A stretch of 64,000 bases of DNA from Thermus sp. LT1-2-5 (GCF_040363165.1 NZ_BSRG01000001.1:62001-126000), one strand, 5' to 3'; positions 49,197 to 62,773 are shown, counted from the first letter of the stretch. Numbers and translations: made by a program. Notes: a model not told the origin generated them from the letters alone.

Positions 49197-49747
49197 TCAG
49201 CGTGACCGACCTGCGACCCGGAACCAAGGTGAAGATGGAGGGTGGCCTCTTCGAGTGCGTGGAGTACCAGCACCAGAAGATTGGCCGTGGCGGGGCCAAG
49301 GTGATCGCCAAGTTCAAGAACCTGGAAACCGGTGCCACCATCGAGCGCACCTTCAACTCGGGGGAGAAGCTGGAAGACATCTACGTGGAAACCCGCGAGC
49401 TCCAGTACCTCTACCCCGAGGGGGACGAGCTCGTCTTCATGGACCTAGAAACCTACGAGCAGTTCCACGTGCCTAAGGATCGGGTGGAGGCGGCCCGCTT
49501 CCTCAAAGAAGGCATGACCGTCCTAGGGGACATGTACGAGGGTCGCCCCCTGAAGATCACCCCGCCCACGGTGGTGGAGCTCAAGGTGGTGGACACGCCT
49601 CCTGGGGTGCGGGGGGACACGGTTTCCGGAGGGTCTAAGCCCGCCACCTTGGAAACCGGGGCGGTGGTGCAGGTGCCCCTGTTTGTAGAGCCGGGGGAGG
49701 TGATCAAGGTGGATACGCGCACAGGCGAGTACGTGGGCCGGGCCTGA
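49193..49747 (+). CDS. efp: Elongation factor P
   Basis: 184 residues. Domain I carries Arg32 at the tip loop (QHQKIGRGGAKVIAKFKN), as in the T. thermophilus protein whose structure mimics tRNA; OB domains II and III follow (VFMDLETYEQFHVPKD; GDTVSGGSKPATLETGAVVQVPLFVEPGEVIKVDTRTGEYVGR). EF-P rescues ribosomes stalled at polyproline. An Arg at this position is rhamnosylated by EarP in some bacteria; I see no earP here. A hairpin follows the gene. Confidence 0.98.
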   Translation: MISVTDLRPGTKVKMEGGLFECVEYQHQKIGRGGAKVIAKFKNLETGATIERTFNSGEKLEDIYVETRELQYLYPEGDELVFMDLETYEQFHVPKDRVEAARFLKEGMTVLGDMYEGRPLKITPPTVVELKVVDTPPGVRGDTVSGGSKPATLETGAVVQVPLFVEPGEVIKVDTRTGEYVGRA

Positions 49748-49761
49748 GGGAAGGGAGGGAG

Positions 49762-49785
49762 GGGGGCCCGGGTACCCGGGCCCCC
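49762..49785 (+). terminator. Palindromic hairpin after efp
   Basis: GGGGGCCCGGGT and its reverse complement form a 24-base perfect palindrome, without a T run. It may terminate or protect the efp transcript end. The accB -35 begins 6 bases after it. Confidence 0.55.
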
Positions 49786-49790
49786 ACGCT

Positions 49791-49818
49791 TTGACCCGGT
49801 CTAAGCGGGCATTAGGGT
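49791..49818 (+). promoter_or_regulatory. Promoter of accBC
   Basis: TTGACC (49791-49796), 16-base spacer, TAGGGT (49813-49818). Start of transcription is expected near 49825, just before an ATG at 49826 and 19 bases before the ATG at 49844. Confidence 0.65.
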
Positions 49819-49843
49819 AAGCTTTATGCCACGAGGTGCTTCT

Positions 49844-50337
<494 letters not shown>

Positions 50338-50341
<4 letters not shown>

Positions 50342-51675
50342 AAAAGGTCCTCATCGCCAACCGGGGCGAGATCGCCTTAAGGATCATCCGGGCCGCCAAG
50401 GAGCTCGGCATCAAGACGGTGGTGGCCCATTCCACCGCGGACGAGAAGAGCCTGCCCGTTCTCCTGGCGGACGAGGCCATCTGCATTGGCCCGCCCCCCT
50501 CGGGCCAGAGCTATTTGAACATCCCCAACCTCCTCTCCGCCGCCATCGTGACCGGGGCAGACGCCATCCACCCGGGCTACGGCTTTCTGGCGGAAAACGC
50601 CACCTTCGCCGAGATGTGCCGGGAGCACGGCATCACCTTCATCGGCCCCACCCCGGAGAACATGCGGGCCCTGGGAGACAAGGCCACGGCCCGCAAGGTG
50701 GCCCGGGAGGCGGGGGTGCCCACGGTGCCCGGTACCGACGAGGTGGGGAGCGTGGAGGAGGCCAAGCGGGCGGCCCTGGAGATCGGCTACCCCGTGATCC
50801 TTAAAGCCTCCGCCGGGGGGGGCGGCCGGGGGATGCGGGTGGTGCACACGGAGGAGGAGCTGGAGCGGGCGGTGCAGCAGGCCCAGGAGGAGGCCCGGGC
50901 CGCCTTCGGCAACCCAGCGGTCTACCTGGAGAAGTACATTGAGGAGCCCAAGCACATCGAGATCCAGGTCCTGGGGGACGGGGAGCGGGTGGTCCACCTT
51001 TGGGAGCGGGACTGCTCCATCCAGCGCCGCCACCAGAAGCTCCTGGAGGAGGCCCCAAGCATCCTGCCCTACGAGACCCGCAAGGCCATCGCCGAGGCGG
51101 CGGTGCGCCTGGCGGCCCACGTGGGCTACGTGTCCGCGGGTACCCTAGAGTTCTTGGTGGACAAGGAGGGGAACTTCTACTTCATCGAGATGAACACCCG
51201 CATCCAGGTGGAGCACCCCGTCACGGAGATGATCACGGGGATAGACCTGGTCCAGGCCCAGTTCCGCATCGCCCAGGGGGAGAAGCTTTGGCTTAAGCAG
51301 GAGGAGATCGAGGTCCGCGGGCACGCCATCGAGGTGCGGGTGAACGCCGAGGACCCGGAGAGGGGCTTTAGGCCCTCCATCGGCAAGGTGGAAACCCTCC
51401 TCTTTCCCGGGGGGCCTGGCATCCGGGTGGACAGCCACCTCTACGCCGGCTACCAGATCCCGCCCCATTACGACAGCCTCATCGCCAAGATCATCGCTTG
51501 GGCTCCCACCCGGGAGGAGGCCATCCGCCGCATGGAACGGGCCCTTTCCGAGACGGTCATCGAGGGCCCTGGCCTCAAGACCACCATCCCCTTCCACCAA
51601 AAGGTGCTGCAAAACGCCTTCTTCCGCCGCGGGGCGGTCTACACCAACTTCGTGGCCCGGCGCATGGAGATGTAG
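50338..51675 (+). CDS. accC: Biotin carboxylase
   Basis: 445 residues. KKVLIANRGEIALRIIRAAKELG and IHPGYGFLAENATFAEMC mark the N-terminal domain; the ATP-grasp glycine loop is ASAGGGGRGMRVVHTEEEL; HLWERDCSIQRRHQKLLEEAPS, FIEMNTRIQVEHPVTEM and EVRVNAEDPERGFRPS complete the active site. It carboxylates the biotin on AccB using ATP and bicarbonate. Its TAG stop begins a -10-like element for the next gene. Confidence 0.98.
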
Positions 51676-51678
51676 ACT
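51673..51678 (+). promoter_or_regulatory. -10-like element TAGACT built on the accC stop codon
   Basis: TAG stop (51673-51675) begins TAGACT, with a GTG 6 bases and an ATG 9 bases downstream. Confidence 0.4.
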
Positions 51679-51687
51679 GGGCGTGTG

Positions 51688-52017
51688 ATGGTGGAGTACG
51701 AGATCAGCGACCATGCCCTCGAGGCCCTGGTCCTCCACGCCTTGGAGGGCCTGGAGGGGGTGCGGCCCTGGGAGGCCGCTCCCCGCTCCTTGGGGGAGGT
51801 CTTCCGGCGCGCCAAGCCGGTGAGGGTGGAAAGGACCCCGGAGGGGCTTGTGGTGGACCTGGTCCTTTCCGTGGACTACGGCCTGGCCATCCCCGAGCTG
51901 GCCCAGTCCGTGCAAAAAGCGGTGGCTGAGGCCCTTTTCCTGGCCACCGGGGAAGCGGTGAAGGCGGTGAACCTCACCGTGGCCCAGGTGGAGTACCGCA
52001 AGGAGGTCCATGCTTAG
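51688..52017 (+). CDS. Asp23/Gls24-family (DUF322) protein
   Basis: 109 residues from the ATG at 51688 (a GTG at 51685 adds one). Sequence VEYEISDHALEALVLHALEGLEGV, LVVDLVLSVDYGLAIPELAQSVQKAVAEALFLATGEAVKAVNLTVAQVEY is typical of the Asp23/Gls24 family, often found between accC and nusB in Firmicutes (YqhY-type), where it affects acetyl-CoA carboxylase activity. The same gene order here (accB-accC-this-nusB-folD) supports a YqhY-like role in lipid synthesis control; that is inference from synteny. Confidence 0.88.
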   Translation: MVEYEISDHALEALVLHALEGLEGVRPWEAAPRSLGEVFRRAKPVRVERTPEGLVVDLVLSVDYGLAIPELAQSVQKAVAEALFLATGEAVKAVNLTVAQVEYRKEVHA

Positions 52018-52465
52018 GCGGGCGCGGGAGCTGGCCATGCGCGCCCTCTTCGCCCACACCCAAGGGGGCGTGGACCTGGAGGAGGCCTTCCGCCACGCCC
52101 TGGAGGAGATGGGTGGGGAGGACGACCCTTACGGCGACGCCCTGGACGAGGAGGGGATTGCCTTCGCCAAGCGGCTCCTAGAGGGGTACAAGGCCCACCA
52201 GGAGGAGGTGGACCGGGTCCTTGGGGAAACGGTGGAGGGTTGGGACTTTGCGCAGATGTCCAAGACCGACCTCACCGTGCTCCGCCTGGCCACCTACGAG
52301 ATGCTGTACGAGCCCACCCCCTTCGCCCCCCTCATCGAGGTGGCGGTGAAGATCGCCAACCGCTACGGAGGGGAGCACTCCGGGGCCTTCGTCAACGGGG
52401 TGCTGGGCCGCCTGTACCGGCGGATCCAGGAGGGGGAGCTCAAGACCGTAGCCAAGGAGGCGTAG
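52010..52465 (+). CDS. nusB: Transcription antitermination factor NusB
   Basis: 151 residues, overlapping the preceding gene by 8 bases. All-helical NusB fold: RRARELAMRALFAHTQGGVDLEEAF, ALDEEGIAFAKRLLEGYKAH, MSKTDLTVLRLATYEMLYEPTPFAPLIEVAVKIANRYGGEHSGAFVNGVLGRLYR. With S10 (NusE) it binds boxA RNA for rRNA antitermination. Confidence 0.96.
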   Translation: MLRRARELAMRALFAHTQGGVDLEEAFRHALEEMGGEDDPYGDALDEEGIAFAKRLLEGYKAHQEEVDRVLGETVEGWDFAQMSKTDLTVLRLATYEMLYEPTPFAPLIEVAVKIANRYGGEHSGAFVNGVLGRLYRRIQEGELKTVAKEA

Positions 52466-52466
52466 G

Positions 52467-53318
52467 ATGACCCTGGCCCGTACGCTTTCCGGCCACGAGG
52501 TGGCAGAGGCGGTCTACGCCGAGCTCCGAAAGAAGCTCGCTACCCTTTCCTTCGTCCCCTCCTTGCGGGTGATCCGCTTGGGGGAGGACCCGGCCTCGGT
52601 GTCCTACGTGCGGCTCAAGGACAAGCGGGCCCGGGAGCTTGGGTTTCAGAGCCAGGTGGAGGTCTACCCCGAGGACTTCCCGGAGGAGGCCCTCCTGGCC
52701 CGCATCGCCGAGCTCAACGCCGACGAGGAGGTGGACGGGATCCTGGTCCAGCTCCCCCTGCCCCGCCATATCCGCACCGAACGGGTCCTCGAGGCTATCC
52801 ACCCCTTGAAGGACGTGGACGGCTTCCACCCGATGAACGTGGGGCGGCTATGGAGTGGGGGGGAAGGGCTTTTCCCCTGCACCCCCCTGGGCATCCTCCG
52901 CCTCCTCCGGCACTACGGGGTGGGGCTAAAGGGCAAGGAGGTGGTGGTCCTAGGCCGCTCCAACATCGTGGGGAAGCCCTTGGCCGGGCTTCTTCTGCGG
53001 GAGGACGCCACGGTCACCGTGGCCCACTCCAAGACGGAAAGCCTCCCCGAGGTGACGCGCCGGGGGGAAATCCTGGTGGTGGCCGTGGGCCAGGCCCACC
53101 TGGTGCGCAAGGAATGGGTGCGCCCCGGGGCCATCGTGGTGGACGTGGGGGTGAACCGGGTGGAGGGGAGGCTCCTCGGGGACGTCCACCCCGAGGTGGC
53201 GGAGGTGGCCGCCGCCCTCACCCCCGTTCCCGGGGGGGTGGGCCCCATGACCGTGGCCATGCTCATGGCCAACACCCTGAAGGCAGCCCTTCTGAGGCGG
53301 CATGGAGCTTCTCTATAA
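52467..53318 (+). CDS. folD: Bifunctional methylene-THF dehydrogenase / methenyl-THF cyclohydrolase
   Basis: 283 residues, AAGGAGG before the ATG. SYVRLKDKRARELG holds the catalytic Tyr47 and Lys51; QLPLPRHIR and DVDGFHPMNVGRL are the folate-side motifs; GRSNIVGKPLAGLLL is the dinucleotide site; PVPGGVGPMTVAMLMANTL ends the protein. It interconverts one-carbon folates for purine and formyl-Met synthesis. Confidence 0.97.
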   Translation: MTLARTLSGHEVAEAVYAELRKKLATLSFVPSLRVIRLGEDPASVSYVRLKDKRARELGFQSQVEVYPEDFPEEALLARIAELNADEEVDGILVQLPLPRHIRTERVLEAIHPLKDVDGFHPMNVGRLWSGGEGLFPCTPLGILRLLRHYGVGLKGKEVVVLGRSNIVGKPLAGLLLREDATVTVAHSKTESLPEVTRRGEILVVAVGQAHLVRKEWVRPGAIVVDVGVNRVEGRLLGDVHPEVAEVAAALTPVPGGVGPMTVAMLMANTLKAALLRRHGASL

Positions 53319-53757
53319 CCAGGTTTTCTGGACCGCCATCCTGGCCAACTTCCTGGCCCAGACCCTGAAGCTCTTCCTCTACTACCTGCTGGAGGGCCGT
53401 TTCCAGTGGGAGCGCTTTTTGGAAACCGGGGGGATGCCCAGCTCCCACTCCGCCACGGTGAGCGCCTTGGCGGTGGCGGTGGGCCTGGAGGAGGGGTTTG
53501 GCAGCTCCCTTTTCGCCGTGGCCGCCGTCTTTGCCCTCATCGTCATGTACGACGCCACCGGCATCCGTCGCGCCGCCGGGCTCCACGCCCAGCTCCTGAA
53601 CCAGTTGGTACAGGAGCTCCAGAAGGTGTTGGAAAAAGGCCCCGCCCCCGAGCCCTTGAAGGAGCTTTTGGGCCACACCTACCTCGAGGTCCTGGTGGGG
53701 GCCCTGCTGGGGGCCTTGGTGGCTTTTCTCAGCTATCACTTCTTCCCGGCGGCGTAA
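53302..53757 (+). CDS. Divergent PAP2-family membrane protein (DUF212)
   Basis: 151 residues, starting 17 bases inside folD. GGMPSSHSATVSALAVAVGLEEGFGSS, LFAVAAVFALIVMYDATGIRRAAGLHAQLLNQL and an amphipathic helix, then LVGALLGALVAFLSYHFF, are the diagnostic phrases. The family is related to acid phosphatase/PAP2 membrane enzymes; its substrate is not established. Its 3' end overlaps a convergent small gene by 22 bases. Confidence 0.9.
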   Translation: MELLYNQVFWTAILANFLAQTLKLFLYYLLEGRFQWERFLETGGMPSSHSATVSALAVAVGLEEGFGSSLFAVAAVFALIVMYDATGIRRAAGLHAQLLNQLVQELQKVLEKGPAPEPLKELLGHTYLEVLVGALLGALVAFLSYHFFPAA

Positions 53758-53936
53758 AAGGCCAGGGTCTGGCCCAAGAGGAAGACGAGAAGGCCCAAGA
53801 CCGGGGCCAGGAAGAAGACAAAAAGGCTCAGGAAGAGGACCAAGACCAGGGGCAAGAGGGGTTTTTGGAAGCGGTGGAAGACGAAGAGGTTCAAAAGCCC
53901 GAAGAGGAGCAGGACCACCAAGGCTACGGTTTCCAC
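53736..53936 (-). CDS. 66-residue membrane protein
   Basis: Starts at a GTG 8 bases after a minus-strand TACAAT, the same spacing as at 48294. Hydrophobic throughout: TVALVVLLLFGLLNLFVF, HRFQKPL, LPLVLVLFLSLFVFFLAPVL and GLLVFLLGQTLAFYAAGKK, suggesting two or three membrane passes. Unknown family. The 3' end overlaps the PAP2-like gene by 22 bases tail to tail. The strong promoter signal makes a real gene likely. Confidence 0.55.
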   Translation of the reverse strand: METVALVVLLLFGLLNLFVFHRFQKPLLPLVLVLFLSLFVFFLAPVLGLLVFLLGQTLAFYAAGKK

Positions 53937-53944
53937 GGGGCTCC

Positions 53945-53950
53945 ATTGTA
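53945..53950 (-). promoter_or_regulatory. -10 element TACAAT for the 66-residue membrane protein (leaderless)
   Basis: Minus-strand TACAAT, then 8 bases, then GTG at 53936. Confidence 0.5.
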
Positions 53951-54010
53951 CGCTCTTGCCATGGGCGGGGAATGGGGTAAACTTTTACCGAGTATAAGGA
54001 GGGCGCTTCC

Positions 54011-55985
<1,975 letters not shown>

Positions 55986-55996
<11 letters not shown>

Positions 55997-56501
55997 CGTA
56001 AACGGCAAAGGCCCGATACCCCTCCCCGTAGGCCCTTAGGACCAGGCCTGGGGGAGAGGTTAGGAGCTCGTAAGGTTGCCAGTAAAAGGGGCTTCCCGCC
56101 CGGCCCCGCCGCTCCGCCTCCTTCTGGGTGAAGCCCTCCACCAGGAGGAGCCCTCCAGGGAGGAGGAGAGGGGCAAGGGATTGGAGGAGGGGCCGGTTCA
56201 CGTAGTAGGCCAGAACGATGCCGGCGAAGGGGCCTGAGGGGAGGGGTGCGCCCGCCTCGAGGTCCTGTTCCACCAGGGTGAGGCCGGGGGTGCCCTTTAG
56301 GCGCTCTAGGGCCACCCGGCTTCGCTCCACCAGGACCACGGGGTGGCCCCGCATCAGGAAGTAGCGGGCGTTCCGCCCCAGGCCCCCCGCCAGGTCCAAG
56401 ACGGGGCCCTCCGGCACGAAGGGCCCGTAGGCCCGTACCACGAAGGCAGGGGGGCGGTCTTCTTGGGTTTCCCGATAGAAGGCGTCCCAGTCCCTAGGCA
56501 T
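55986..56501 (-). CDS. Class I SAM-dependent methyltransferase
   Basis: 171 residues. PRDWDAFYRETQED start, motif I VLDLAGGLGRNARYFLMRGHPVVLVERS, motif II-like VEQDLEAGAPLPSGPFAGIVLAYYVNRP, motif III LLLPGGLLLVEGFT. Similar to small TehB/UbiE-like methyltransferases. It overlaps the convergent Fe-S gene by 11 bases and the upstream terC by 8 bases. Substrate unknown. Confidence 0.85.
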
Positions 56502-57168
56502 GGCGGCGGAAGGCGAGGAGGCTCCCCAGGAAGAGGATGAGGAGGGTGCCTCCCCAGAAGAGGGCCTTGGGGAGTTCGAAGGCCAGCTCGGGGCGGTGCA
56601 GGAGGTGGGCGAAGGTGGACTCCCCCTCCAAGAACAGCTTCACCCCCGCCCAGCCCACCAGGGCGTAGGCCACCTTCTCCAGGCCGGGGAAGCGCTCCAT
56701 GAGGGCCACCACGCTGCTGGCCAAGAGCCGGATGAAGAGGATGCCCAAGGCTACCCCCAGGAAGACGAGGAAAAGCTCCTTGGAGAAGGCCACCACCGCC
56801 AGGATGGAGTCCACGGCGAAGGCCAGGTCCACCAGGTTGATGAGGAGGACCACCCGCCAAAACGCCTGGGCGGTGGCCTGGGGGAGGGGTTTGGCCTCCT
56901 CCTGGTTTTGGAAGTGCCGGAGCATGAGGTAAAGGAGGTAGAGCCCCCCGAGGATCTCCACCCACCAGAGCTGGATGAGGTACACGGCGAAGAGGAGGGC
57001 GAGGCCCCGGAGGAGGTAGGCCCCGAGGATCCCGTAAAAGAGGGCCCGCCGTCGTAGGTGGGGCGGGAGGGGCTTCACCATCACCGCCAGGACCAAGGCG
57101 TTGTCCCCGGAGAGGAGCGCCTCCAAGGCGGCCACGGAGACAAGGACGAGGAGGGCCTCGAGGCTCAT
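56494..57168 (-). CDS. TerC-family membrane protein (probable manganese/metal exporter)
   Basis: 224 residues from the ATG at 57168, overlapping the upstream esterase by 4 bases; the longer frame is spurious. Acidic membrane motifs ALEALLSGDNALVLAVMV and LINLVDLAFAVDSILAVVAF, plus RLLASSVVALMERFPGLEKVAYALVGWAGVKLFLEG, are diagnostic for TerC (YkoY/YceF/MeeF group), which exports manganese or loads it into secreted enzymes. It has about seven helices. Confidence 0.92.
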   Translation of the reverse strand: MSLEALLVLVSVAALEALLSGDNALVLAVMVKPLPPHLRRRALFYGILGAYLLRGLALLFAVYLIQLWWVEILGGLYLLYLMLRHFQNQEEAKPLPQATAQAFWRVVLLINLVDLAFAVDSILAVVAFSKELFLVFLGVALGILFIRLLASSVVALMERFPGLEKVAYALVGWAGVKLFLEGESTFAHLLHRPELAFELPKALFWGGTLLILFLGSLLAFRRHA

Positions 57169-58103
57169 CCTTCCCCCAGGAGGTAGGAAAGCCCCGGGGC
57201 CAGGGCCTGCTTCCAGGTGACCCAGTTGTGCCCCGAGGGCCTTTCCCGGTAGGCGTGGGGGGTCCTTTTGTCGGCGAGGAGGGCGGCGAAGCGGCGGTTC
57301 GGGGCGAGGAGCCACTCCAACAGGCCCACCTCCAGGTACACCCGGGGAACGCGTTCCGCCTCGGCGAAGCGGGCCAAAAGCCACTCCTCGTCCCGGTAGG
57401 CGTCCATTCCCCCGGGGTGGGCCTTGAGGGCGGGGGAGAGGGCGAGGACCTTCGGGAAGCGCTCGGGATAGCGCCAGGCCTGCCACAAGGAGAAAAGCCC
57501 CCCCAAGGAGGCCCCCACCAGCACCACCTCCCCCAGGGGGCCATACGCCCGTTCCACCTCGGCCAAAACCGCGTGGAACTCCGCCTCATAGGCCTCGGAA
57601 AAGCGGTACTCCACCTCGCGCCGGATGGGTTCCACGAAGACCAGGCGCACCGGGGGGATCTCCCCCCTCTCCAGGAGGGCGCGGGCCACCTTGTGGAGCC
57701 CAGCGGTGCGGTAGAAGGCCACCCCGTCCTGGGCCACCACCGTGGCCCGAGGGGAAGGCCCCGTTTCCGCCACGTAGTAGCGCCTTTCCCCCAGGCGGTG
57801 CCGGGCCACCCGGGGCTCCTCCTTGGGTTCGGGGGGCGCCTCGTAGCGGAAGCCGGGAAGCCTTATGGCCCGGGGGTAGGTCCACCAGGGGTTATCCGCC
57901 CGCTCGGGGTTATGGGGGTCGGGGAAGGGCCTTCCTTCCCCGTCCAAGAAGGCGTATTCCACGTACGCCCCTTCCGGGAACTCCAGGGTGAGGGGGCCCG
58001 CCAAGGGGATGGGGTTTCGTTCCCAGTCGGTGAAGTCGCCGATGAGGGCCTTGGCCCCTTCCGGCGGGTAGAAGGTGACGTGCCTGCGGCCTACCCGTAC
58101 CAC
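57165..58103 (-). CDS. Esterase family protein (enterochelin-esterase-like) with N-terminal glycogen-binding-like domain
   Basis: 312 residues from a GTG. Residues about 8-80 look like an early-set (E-set) carbohydrate/glycogen-binding-like domain: HVTFYPPEGAKALIGDFTDWERNPIPL, YVEYAFLDGEGRPFPDPHNPE. The C-terminal alpha/beta hydrolase has the nucleophile VVLVGASLGGLFSLWQAW, acid region VYLEVGLLEWLLAPN and His in RPSGHNWVTWKQAL. This architecture is that of Fes/IroD-type esterases, yet siderophore genes are absent, so another ester substrate is likely. TAGAGT lies 6 bases before the start. Confidence 0.85.
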   Translation of the reverse strand: MVRVGRRHVTFYPPEGAKALIGDFTDWERNPIPLAGPLTLEFPEGAYVEYAFLDGEGRPFPDPHNPERADNPWWTYPRAIRLPGFRYEAPPEPKEEPRVARHRLGERRYYVAETGPSPRATVVAQDGVAFYRTAGLHKVARALLERGEIPPVRLVFVEPIRREVEYRFSEAYEAEFHAVLAEVERAYGPLGEVVLVGASLGGLFSLWQAWRYPERFPKVLALSPALKAHPGGMDAYRDEEWLLARFAEAERVPRVYLEVGLLEWLLAPNRRFAALLADKRTPHAYRERPSGHNWVTWKQALAPGLSYLLGEG

Positions 58104-58109
58104 GGCTCT

Positions 58110-58115
58110 ACTCTA
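58110..58115 (-). promoter_or_regulatory. -10 element TAGAGT for the esterase-terC-methyltransferase operon (leaderless)
   Basis: Minus-strand TAGAGT, then 6 bases, then GTG at 58103. The 158-base region to 58261 otherwise holds only small hairpins (CCTTGG/CCAAGG near 58173). Confidence 0.5.
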
Positions 58116-58261
58116 TTGGCGTAGCCCCTGTTCCGTAAGCGGGGGGAGGTTGGGTGGGGCGGACACACCCCCTTGGGAGGACCAAGGCGGCGCGCCTGCG
58201 AGGAAGGATGCTTGCGCGGGGGCAAGCCCTGCCACCATGGGCGCCTTGTTCCTTCGCCCCT

Positions 58262-59086
58262 TCACACCTTCTCCAGATCGGGGTAGAGGAGGAGAAGCTC
58301 CTCCTCGGTGAGGGCTTCCTCTTCCCGCTCCGGGGTCCAGGAGAGGTAGAAGGCGAGGAGGGTGAAGGGGGTGGACCCCGCCAAGGCCAAAAGGGCCTCC
58401 TTCACCCCTTCCCGGCCCAAGGGGTGCTTGGCGCTAAGGGGCCTGCGGTCCGCTAGGATGAGGCTCACCACCAGGTAGCGCCCCCCGGGCTCGGCCTTCG
58501 CCCGGTAGGCCTCCGCCACCCGCATCTTCCCCTCAAAGTGGCGGAAGGTTTCCTCGTACTTGCTCCTTTCCTCCAGCAGCCAGGCGTCAAACCGGGCCAG
58601 GGCCTCTTCCTCGGAGGCGGTTTCCACCTCGTAGCGGGCGAAGCGCCAGGCGGGCTCCTCCCTTAGGAGGAGCAAGGCGGCCTCGTCCAAGAGGTCGGAA
58701 AGCCCCTTGGCGGTGGTGGTGTCCGCTTGCTGGGCCAGGCGCCTAAGGGCCTGCTGCACCTGGGGCCGATGCAGGAGGGCGAGGCGCAACCGGGCGACGC
58801 TGGCCCCGTTCCCTTCCCCCGCTTGCCTAAGCCCCCGCACCATGAGGAAGGCCACCAAGGCGAGGCCGAGGAAGACCACCACCGGTACCAGGCCCAGGCT
58901 TCCCCCGCCCCCGGGGTAGACCACCACCGGGCCCGGATAGGTGGGCACGGGCACCGGGTAGCTGGGGGCGGGCCCGGGGGCCATGGGCGGGGGGCTTGGG
59001 CTGTAGGGGCGTCCCCCCACCCCACCCCCGCTCTTTTGGGCCAAGGCCAGGCCCAGGAGGAGGAGAAGCACCCAAAGCCGCGCCAC
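58262..59086 (-). CDS. DUF1517-family membrane protein
   Basis: 274 residues from a GTG. Signal peptide (LWVLLLLLGLALAQ), Gly/Pro/Ser-rich segment (KSGGGVGGRPYSPSPPPMAP) as in DUF1517, one membrane helix (LVPVVVFLGLALVAFLMVRGL), then a cytoplasmic domain with LRLALLHRPQVQQALRRLAQQADT, ARFDAWLLEERSKYEETFRHFEG and YLVVSLILADRRPL. Family members occur in cyanobacteria and plastids, with unknown function. TATGCT lies 6 bases before the start. Confidence 0.8.
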   Translation of the reverse strand: MARLWVLLLLLGLALAQKSGGGVGGRPYSPSPPPMAPGPAPSYPVPVPTYPGPVVVYPGGGGSLGLVPVVVFLGLALVAFLMVRGLRQAGEGNGASVARLRLALLHRPQVQQALRRLAQQADTTTAKGLSDLLDEAALLLLREEPAWRFARYEVETASEEEALARFDAWLLEERSKYEETFRHFEGKMRVAEAYRAKAEPGGRYLVVSLILADRRPLSAKHPLGREGVKEALLALAGSTPFTLLAFYLSWTPEREEEALTEEELLLLYPDLEKV

Positions 59087-59092
59087 CGCCTT

Positions 59093-59098
59093 AGCATA
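59093..59098 (-). promoter_or_regulatory. -10 element TATGCT for the DUF1517 gene (leaderless)
   Basis: Minus-strand TATGCT, then 6 bases, then GTG at 59086. Confidence 0.45.
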
Positions 59099-59120
59099 AG
59101 CCTTTGTGCCTTGGGGCCCT

Positions 59121-59149
59121 TTGCGCTAAACGGGGGTTCGCAGTAAACT
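59121..59149 (+). promoter_or_regulatory. Promoter of lon
   Basis: TTGCGC (59121-59126), 17-base spacer, TAAACT (59144-59149). The leader then carries GGAGG before the ATG at 59201. Confidence 0.5.
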
Positions 59150-59200
59150 TGATATAGGTAGGCTTAGACTATGGACGAAACGAGCCAAAGGAGGGAAACC

Positions 59201-61615
<2,415 letters not shown>

Positions 61616-61619
61616 GGGG

Positions 61620-62717
61620 CTAGCCCTGGAGGGCCTTCTCGTACACTTCCAGGTACTGCCGGGTGATGCGCTCGGGATGAAAGCGTTCCTGGGCGTACTC
61701 CCGGGCCCTTTGCCGCATCCTTTGGAGCTCGGGGTGGGCCAAAAGCTCCAGGATAGCCCCGGCGAAGCCCTCGAGGTCCCCAAGCTCCACCAGCCTGCCC
61801 ACCTCCGGCCGGACCAGCTCCGGCACCCCGCCCACCGCCGTGGCCACCACGGGCACCCCGGAGGCCAGGGCCTCGAGGGCCGCCTGCCCGAAGGACTCCT
61901 CCTCCGAGGCCAGGAGGAAGAGGTCCGCCGCCCCTAGGACCTCCTCGGGGTGGGGCGTGGGGGGGTGGAAGGTGACCCAGGGCTCCACCCCCAGCTCCCG
62001 CGCCACCCGCCTGGCCTCCGCCTCCTCCGGGCCCTTTCCCAGGAGGAGGAGGCGGGCCTTGGCCTTAGGGCGCACCTTGGCGAAGGCCCGCACGATGTCC
62101 GGCACCCGCTTGATGGGCCGGAAGTTGGAGGCGTGCACCAAAAGCCACTCCCCCTCCTCGGCGTAAAGCCTCTTGCGTTCCGGGCGCGGGTAAAAGCGCT
62201 CGGGGTCCACGGCGTTGTGGATCACCGTGGGCCTCACGCCAAAGGCCTTTTCCGTCTCCCGGGCCAAGGCCTGGCTCACGGCGGTGGTGGCCTTGGCCGC
62301 CCGGAGGGCCCGCTTGGTGGGGCCGTGGAAGGCGGGGTCCATGCCCAAGACGGACACGTCCGTGCCGTGGAGGGTGTGGACCACGGGAAAGCCCTCGCCG
62401 AAGGCCAGGAGGCTTGCGGCGGCGTGGGGGATGGCGTAGTGGGTGTGCACAAGGTCCAGCTCCAACCGCTTGGCCTCCCGCTCCAAGGTCCCGGCCAGGG
62501 ACAGGGTGTAGAGGGGCCCGGGGAAGACGGGGTAGAAGGGGAGGTCCACGGGGACGAAGGCCACGGGGCTTTCCTTGGGCAGGCGGAAGGGGCGCTCCGT
62601 GGCGAAGAGGTAGACCCGGTGGCCCATCCGGGCCAGGCGGTGGGCCAGCTCCGTGGCCACGATGCCGCTTCCCCCCAGGCCCGGATAGGCCACGAGGCCG
62701 AGCCTAAGCGCCCTCAC
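61620..62717 (-). CDS. bshA: BshA, N-acetyl-alpha-D-glucosaminyl L-malate synthase
   Basis: 365 residues, GT4 fold. BshA-specific phrases: LGLVAYPGLGGSGIVATELAHRLARMGH, VHTHYAIPHAAASLLA, TLHGTDVSVLGMDP, VIHNAVDPERFYPR, LVHASNFRPIKRVPDIVRAF, and the GT4 nucleotide loop EESFGQAALEALASGVPVVATAVGGVPELV. It joins UDP-GlcNAc and L-malate in the first step of bacillithiol synthesis, the low-molecular-weight thiol of Bacillus and Deinococcus-Thermus. bshB and bshC are not in the window. Confidence 0.92.
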   Translation of the reverse strand: MRALRLGLVAYPGLGGSGIVATELAHRLARMGHRVYLFATERPFRLPKESPVAFVPVDLPFYPVFPGPLYTLSLAGTLEREAKRLELDLVHTHYAIPHAAASLLAFGEGFPVVHTLHGTDVSVLGMDPAFHGPTKRALRAAKATTAVSQALARETEKAFGVRPTVIHNAVDPERFYPRPERKRLYAEEGEWLLVHASNFRPIKRVPDIVRAFAKVRPKAKARLLLLGKGPEEAEARRVARELGVEPWVTFHPPTPHPEEVLGAADLFLLASEEESFGQAALEALASGVPVVATAVGGVPELVRPEVGRLVELGDLEGFAGAILELLAHPELQRMRQRAREYAQERFHPERITRQYLEVYEKALQG

Positions 62718-62773
62718 CCGGCGCGCCCTCCTTTTCCTTGCCGTGCCGGACTAAAAGGGACCATGCCCCAAGT

